Shown: positions 55,039-59,639 of the stretch, in pieces
Layout: the number at the start of each line of letters is the position of its first letter
How positions within the stretch are numbered: position 1 is the first letter of the stretch
Origin: Pararhodobacter sp.
Lineage (GTDB): Bacteria > Pseudomonadota > Alphaproteobacteria > Rhodobacterales > Rhodobacteraceae
Direction of reading: 5' to 3'
Length of the DNA: 59,639 nucleotides
Assembly: GCA_020832545.1 (NCBI GenBank)
Contig: JAFIEK010000023.1
Location: 1-59,639 of the forward strand
Notes under the pieces: model-generated
Told to the model about the DNA's origin: nothing
The model's input: the letters and a program-made list of their open reading frames with translations, nothing else
Databases searched by the model: none
Translations under genes and position numbers: made by a program

Positions 55039-56826
55039 TCAACGCCCCACTGCATAGGCCTGCATCAGCCGTGGGGTGGCGGCTGCGCGCAAAAGCCCGT
55101 CGGGCATGCGCCGGGCCGCTGTCAGCCGCCCGATGGACCATTCCGGCGCTTCCGTCACCCGGTGGCCGCGTGCACGCAGATCGTCCAGCACCGCCGGGCC
55201 GATATTGCGCTCGATCATCAGCCCGCCGGGTTCGCGCGCACGCGGGTAGAACGAGGCCGGGAAATGCGTGGAGTGAAACAGCGGTTGGTCGAGGACCTGT
55301 TGCAGGTTCAGCCCCGCGTGGACGTAGCGCAGGAAGAACACCAGTTGCCATTGGTCCTGCTGATCGCCGCCCGGCGTGCCAAACACCATCTGCGCCTGAC
55401 CGTCCTTTAATGCCAGCGACGGGGTCAGCGTGGTGCGTGGCCGCTTGCCCGGGGCGAGCGAGGTGGGCAGCCCGTCCTCCAGCCAGAACATCTGCGCGCG
55501 GGTATTCAGCGCAAAGCCCAGGCCCGGCACTACCGGCGAAGATTGCAACCACCCGCCCGATGGCGTGACCGAGACCATATTGCCCTCGGCGTCGATCACG
55601 TCGATATGCACCGTGTCGCCCTTCTTTTCCGACAGATGCGCCATAGTCGGCTCGTAAACCGCTTGATCGGTGGGACTCAGCGCCTCAAGAAGCGTCATGG
55701 TGCGGGCGCGTTGATCCTCAAAGCCCGCGATGGTGCCGGGGTTCAGATCAAGGCTGGCCTGCGCGCCAATCAGCGCGCGGCGGGCCGTGTTGTAGTCACG
55801 CGACAGAAGCGCCTCTATCGGCACCGGTGCGAAATCAGGGTCACCATAATAGACCTCGCGATCTGCGAAAGCGAGTTTCTGGGCCTCGGTTACGGTATGT
55901 ATGAAATCGGCCCCCAGCGGATCCATTGCGCCAAGATCCAAACCTTTCAGCAGCGCCAGTGCCTGCAAGAACACCGGCCCCTGCGTCCAGGGTCCGCATT
56001 TGGCGACGGTCCAGCCGTGGTAGTCATGGGTGAGCGGTGCTTCGGTATGCGCCCGGTAGCCTGCCAGGTCATCACCGCTCAGCACGCCCTTATGGCGGTG
56101 GCCTGAGGCATCCATCACCTCGGCAGCCTCCAGATACGACGCGATCTTTTCGGCCACGAAGCCGCGATAGAAGGAATCGCGCGCCGCCTCGATCTGGGCA
56201 TCACGGTCGCGCTTGCCTTCGGCTTCCGTCAGAATGCGCTTCCAGGTCTGCGCCAGCACCGGATTGGTGAAATTGCCATGCGGTTCAGGGGCTGTGCCGC
56301 CGGGCAGCCATGTCTGAAACGACGAGGGCCATTCCTTGCGGAAGAACGCGCCCAGCCCGGCAATGGTATGGGCTACGCGCGGCAGCACCGGGTGGCCCCG
56401 TTCGGCATAGAAGATCGCAGGCTCCAGAACGGTGCGCAGAGGCAGGCGGCCATGGTCACGAAGCATCAGCATCCAGCCGTCAAATGAGCCGGGGATGACC
56501 GTGGCCAGCAGCCCGTCACCGGGGATGATCGTCAACCCTTCAGCGCGGTAATGGTCAATGGTGGCGCGTGCGGGCGCAGGCCCCTGCGCGCAGATCACCT
56601 CAACCTTGCCGGTCTTCGCCGAGTAGAGGATTGCGGGCATGTCTCCGCCGGGCCCGTTCAGATGTGGCTCTACCACTTGCAACACCAGCCCGGTGGCCAC
56701 CGCCGCGTCAAATGCGTTGCCACCCTTTTCCAGTATGCCCATGCCCACCGCCGTGGCGATCCAGTGGGTCGAGGCGACGACACCGAAACGGCCCAGAATC
56801 TCGGGGCGGGTGGTGAATGACGACAT
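55039..56826 (-). CDS. Gamma-glutamyltransferase-family protein
   Basis: A 595-aa N-terminal-nucleophile hydrolase. Family motifs include GGNAFDAAVATGLVLQVVEPHLNGPGG, the autoprocessing and nucleophile region KKGDTVHIDVIDAEGNMVS, and PSGGWLQSS/GTPGGDQQDQWQ in the small subunit. No signal peptide is seen, so it is probably cytoplasmic and may act on a substrate other than glutathione. ATG 56826 follows GGAGGAAG at a normal distance. It is separated from the MATE gene by 178 bases on the same strand. Confidence 0.87.
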   Translation of the reverse strand: MSSFTTRPEILGRFGVVASTHWIATAVGMGILEKGGNAFDAAVATGLVLQVVEPHLNGPGGDMPAILYSAKTGKVEVICAQGPAPARATIDHYRAEGLTIIPGDGLLATVIPGSFDGWMLMLRDHGRLPLRTVLEPAIFYAERGHPVLPRVAHTIAGLGAFFRKEWPSSFQTWLPGGTAPEPHGNFTNPVLAQTWKRILTEAEGKRDRDAQIEAARDSFYRGFVAEKIASYLEAAEVMDASGHRHKGVLSGDDLAGYRAHTEAPLTHDYHGWTVAKCGPWTQGPVFLQALALLKGLDLGAMDPLGADFIHTVTEAQKLAFADREVYYGDPDFAPVPIEALLSRDYNTARRALIGAQASLDLNPGTIAGFEDQRARTMTLLEALSPTDQAVYEPTMAHLSEKKGDTVHIDVIDAEGNMVSVTPSGGWLQSSPVVPGLGFALNTRAQMFWLEDGLPTSLAPGKRPRTTLTPSLALKDGQAQMVFGTPGGDQQDQWQLVFFLRYVHAGLNLQQVLDQPLFHSTHFPASFYPRAREPGGLMIERNIGPAVLDDLRARGHRVTEAPEWSIGRLTAARRMPDGLLRAAATPRLMQAYAVGR

Positions 56827-57004
56827 GATCTTCCTCCGAATGTTCAGTGCCCGGGCGTGGTGTCCGGTGCGCATCCACGGTGAAGGGCGTGATGGCGAGG
56901 ACCCGCAGGCTGGCGAATTCCTCGGACATGGGCGGACTGTCCCTGGTGGGCGCGCTGGTGCCACTATCGCGCGGTGCGCAGGGCAGGACAATGCCCGCCG
57001 CAGG

Positions 57005-58360
57005 TCAGACGCGCACGGCGCGCCAGAACCGTGTCAGCAGTGCCAGGGCCGCGACCGAAAGCCCGGCGATCATGCCGAACCACAGGCCCACCCCTTCGAA
57101 CCCGGCCAGAAATGCCAGCGCGTAGCTTGCCGGAATGCCGATCAGCCAGTAGCTGACAGCGGCGATGACCAGCGGCATTCTGGTATCCTGAATCCCGCGC
57201 AACAGGCCCATGGCCATTGCCTGCCCGCCATCGGCCAACTGAAACAGCGCAGCGACCATCAGAAGCGTTGTGCCCAGGGGAACGATGATGGCGCGCTCGG
57301 GGTCATCGGGGCTGAGGAAGGCACCCACCAGTGCCTCGCCCGCGACAAAATAGATCAACATCGTGCTGCCCGCGACTGCCATGGACAGGATCAGCGCAGC
57401 CCGGGCCGCTGCGCGCAAGCCCTCCAGATCCTTGCGTCCGCGAGCCCGGCCCACCAGCACGGTGGCCGCGTTCGACAGGCCCATGTGGATCATGAAGAAC
57501 ATGGCCGTGATCTCCAGCGCGATGGAATGCGCGGCCAGCGCCTGCGCGCCCAGCCAGCCCATCATGATCGCCGAGGCGGCAAACATCCCGGACTCAGCCA
57601 GCAGCGCCAGCCCGATCGGCAGCCCCAGCGCATTGACCTGCCGCATCGCCTGCCAGTCTGGCCGCCAGAAGCGTGCGAGCAGCGTGTACCGGCGCAGCGC
57701 GGGCAGCCATGCGGCATAGGCCAGCATCACCCCAAGCGTGAACAACTGCACCAAGACCGAGGCTACCGCCGCGCCCCGCGCCCCCATCGCCGGGACGCCG
57801 AGGTTGCCGAAGATGAACACCCAGTTCAGCCCGATATTGACGAAAACCGCCGACACCGTCACCCAAAGCACCACCTGCGTGCGACCCAGCGCGGCGAGAT
57901 AGCTTTTCAGCACCATCACCAGAAGCGCAGGGGCCACGCCAAAGCCCACGATCGCCAGATAGGCGCCGCCCAATGTGGCGATCTCAACCTCCTGGCCCAG
58001 GCCCAACAGGATCGGGCGGGCGAACAGGAAGACCGGCAGCACCGCCAGCGCATATCCGATTGACAGCCACATCCCCATCCGTGTGGCGCGGCGCACCTCG
58101 GTGTCGTCATCGGCGGCAGCTGAGGTGGCGACCATCGGCATCACCGCGTTGGCATAGCCGGTGCCAAGCGTGAAGAAGGTGAAAAACACCATCGCCCCCA
58201 GCGCCCCGGCGGCCAGATCGGTGACGCTGTACCAGCCCAGCATGATGGTGTCGGTCACATGCAGCGCGAACTGTGCCATATGGCTGCCGATCAGTGGCAA
58301 ACCAAGCACCAGAACGGCGCGCGCGTTCGAACGAAAGCCCAGGACGGCAGGCGCGGACAT
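57005..58360 (-). CDS. MATE-family multidrug/toxin exporter (NorM-like)
   Basis: A 451-aa inner-membrane antiporter with about twelve helices arranged as two halves. Motifs include LPLIGSHMAQFALHVTDTIMLGW in helix 1 and the second-half counterpart LGLPIGLALLAESGMFAASAIMMGWLG. LSNAATVLVGRARGRKD and GLLRGIQDTRMP follow the NorM pattern. Substrates are unknown. It lies upstream of the gamma-glutamyltransferase gene and downstream of the metal transporter; no functional link is evident. Confidence 0.9.
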   Translation of the reverse strand: MSAPAVLGFRSNARAVLVLGLPLIGSHMAQFALHVTDTIMLGWYSVTDLAAGALGAMVFFTFFTLGTGYANAVMPMVATSAAADDDTEVRRATRMGMWLSIGYALAVLPVFLFARPILLGLGQEVEIATLGGAYLAIVGFGVAPALLVMVLKSYLAALGRTQVVLWVTVSAVFVNIGLNWVFIFGNLGVPAMGARGAAVASVLVQLFTLGVMLAYAAWLPALRRYTLLARFWRPDWQAMRQVNALGLPIGLALLAESGMFAASAIMMGWLGAQALAAHSIALEITAMFFMIHMGLSNAATVLVGRARGRKDLEGLRAAARAALILSMAVAGSTMLIYFVAGEALVGAFLSPDDPERAIIVPLGTTLLMVAALFQLADGGQAMAMGLLRGIQDTRMPLVIAAVSYWLIGIPASYALAFLAGFEGVGLWFGMIAGLSVAALALLTRFWRAVRV

Positions 58361-58482
58361 GCGTGAGTTCCTGACAGGAAAGGATCACCCTTGAGCCGGG
58401 CGAAAGCGTGTTATGCACTAGTATAATTCAAAGGTGAAGCCCCTTCCGGTTGTGCCCGCAGCGTCGCAAACAGCCGCGCTGT

Positions 58483-59517
58483 TCAGCGCATTGCGAGCGC
58501 CACCGACAGCACCCCGACCACCAGCGCAAGCCCCGCCAACGCTTCAATCCCGCCTGCCAGCCACATCTGCCTTGCGCGATTCATGCCGCGTGTTCCATGC
58601 AGCAAGCCATCGCGCCCAAGCGCCAGTGCCAGTGCGAGCGTTGCGGCAACCCCGGCGGTGCCCAGCGCCATCGCGTAGGTGCCGGCTATGCCGACCCATA
58701 GCAGCCCCATCTGCCAGGTCAGCAACAACAGAACCAGCGCACCCGAACAGGGCCGCACCGCAACCGCAGCCACCAGGGCCGCGACCTCGCGCCAACTGGC
58801 GGCGCGCAACATGGCCTCGGGCGGAGGCAGGTGCGAGCCGCCGCAATCCGGGCAGATGTCGTCTTCGCCGGGGGCATGGTGGGAATAGACATAGGCGCCC
58901 GGTTTGTCGCCTGCTTCATTCGCCGCCAGTAGCGCACTTGCGGGGCCGCGCCCGGGCACCCGAGCCGTGGCTGCGGCGGGTATCGGTGCCATGGAGGGGC
59001 GCTGCGTCGCCCGGGCCAGCCGCGTCAGTGCCCGCCAGACCAGCCACAGACCCACCGCCCCCATGGCACCAAGGCTCAGGGTGTTCAGAAACCCGCGATC
59101 AACGGTCTCGATGCCAGAGCGGCCCATTCCGGCCATTCCGGCCAGAACCAGCACCAAAAGCACAGCCGCTGTACCTTGTGCCATCGCTGACAGAAAACCG
59201 ATCCCGGCCAGTTTTATCAACGGCACCCGTCGCGCCACACCATAGGCGGCCAGAAGCGCCTTGCCATGCCCTGGCCCGGCGGCATGGACGAAGCCATAGG
59301 CCAGACACATGCCCATCAACCCCCAGAACGCCGCGCCCTGCCCGGCATGGACACCGCGCAGCGACTGGGCAAGCCCGGTCTGAAACGCCGCCTGCTGCGC
59401 CAGCAGCCAGCGACCCAGCGGGGCCAGCGCGACCTGCAGGGGTACAGCGAAGGGTCCGGCGAGCAGTGCCCAGATCAGCGCGGCGGCAATGGCAAGAAAG
59501 AGGAGGAAGCGGGTCAT
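58483..59517 (-). CDS. Nickel/cobalt transporter, NicO/RcnA-type
   Basis: A 344-aa membrane protein. The metal-site motif HAAGPGHGKALLAAYG lies in the first third and the second family motif VRPCSGALVLLLL in the last third. A hydrophilic loop between them has histidines, acids and cysteines (SHHAPGEDDICPDCGGSH), suited to Ni or Co binding. Import and export types cannot be told apart. CO dehydrogenase form I uses Mo and Cu, not nickel, so its presence near the cox genes is not explained by them. A short open frame that could be the 3' end of another gene precedes it. Confidence 0.85.
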   Translation of the reverse strand: MTRFLLFLAIAAALIWALLAGPFAVPLQVALAPLGRWLLAQQAAFQTGLAQSLRGVHAGQGAAFWGLMGMCLAYGFVHAAGPGHGKALLAAYGVARRVPLIKLAGIGFLSAMAQGTAAVLLVLVLAGMAGMGRSGIETVDRGFLNTLSLGAMGAVGLWLVWRALTRLARATQRPSMAPIPAAATARVPGRGPASALLAANEAGDKPGAYVYSHHAPGEDDICPDCGGSHLPPPEAMLRAASWREVAALVAAVAVRPCSGALVLLLLTWQMGLLWVGIAGTYAMALGTAGVAATLALALALGRDGLLHGTRGMNRARQMWLAGGIEALAGLALVVGVLSVALAMR

Positions 59518-59530
59518 GATGATTTTGGTT

Positions 59531-59639
<109 letters not shown>

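Noticed and set aside
58483-59519. Long plus-strand frame opposite the NicO transporter gene
   Set aside because: It is Pro/Arg/Ala-rich and low in complexity, as expected of an antisense shadow. The minus-strand product has clear transporter motifs.

Overview
The window is GC-rich, chromosomal and densely coded, and it reads as an alphaproteobacterium of the Rhodobacter/Roseobacter group (order Rhodobacterales). The evidence is the AapJQMP general amino-acid transporter, an ATP12-type ATPase assembly chaperone, the rpmH-rnpA-yidD ... yidC-MOSC-engB-argB order, a form I aerobic CO dehydrogenase cluster, and a dispersed two-hairpin repeat of a type I associate with Rhodobacterales. The genus cannot be named from this sequence. 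I see no phage, transposase, CRISPR array or rRNA. There are two tRNA genes, Arg-ACG and Lys-TTT.

Layout. 1-5.2 kb: end of the spc/alpha ribosomal operon (rplO, secY, adk, rpsM, rpsK, rpoA, rplQ), closed by a strong terminator. 5.4-11.1 kb: a periplasmic HtrA/Deg protease, then an operon of rarA, crcB, an RluA-family pseudouridine synthase, a HAD phosphatase and an ATP12 chaperone, mostly joined by 4-base ATGA overlaps. 11.3-16 kb: aapJQMP, with an unusual set of competing RNA hairpins between aapJ and aapQ. 16-26.6 kb (mostly minus strand): sixA, a 4Fe-4S protein whose N-terminus is encoded by a dispersed repeat, argB, engB, a MOSC protein, yidC, an EAL phosphodiesterase, ttcA, and the rpmH-rnpA-yidD unit. 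A plus-strand membrane pentapeptide-repeat gene sits inside this block. 26.8-30.4 kb: a TVP38-family membrane protein, a mercuric-reductase-like flavoprotein and an orphan histidine kinase. 30.5-33.9 kb: tRNA-Arg and the divergent oxyR/katG pair. 34-37.5 kb: a phosphate acetyltransferase, a patatin lipoprotein and a DUF4239-like membrane protein. 37.6-42.5 kb: a three-gene 2-oxoacid oxidoreductase (KorC-like flavoprotein, KorA, KorB) and tRNA-Lys. 42.7-46.2 kb: a large secreted subtilase with Ig-like repeats and a probable seven-bladed propeller. 46.3-55 kb (minus strand): an MHYT-LytTR regulator followed by coxM-coxS-coxL-coxD-coxE-xdhC-(31-residue ORF)-coxG. 55-59.5 kb (minus strand): a NicO metal transporter, a MATE exporter and a gamma-glutamyltransferase-like enzyme. 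The last 49 bases are an unbroken G run, almost certainly a sequencing or assembly artefact at a contig end.

The most informative system is the CO oxidation locus. CoxL carries the form I active-site loop AYRCSFR and the operon has the form I order M-S-L. A membrane MHYT-LytTR protein, the class of regulator found in the Oligotropha cox cluster, lies directly upstream. Spaced direct repeats in front of coxM could be its binding site. A previously easy-to-miss 31-residue ORF, translationally coupled between the XdhC-like gene and coxG, is the best candidate for something undescribed here.
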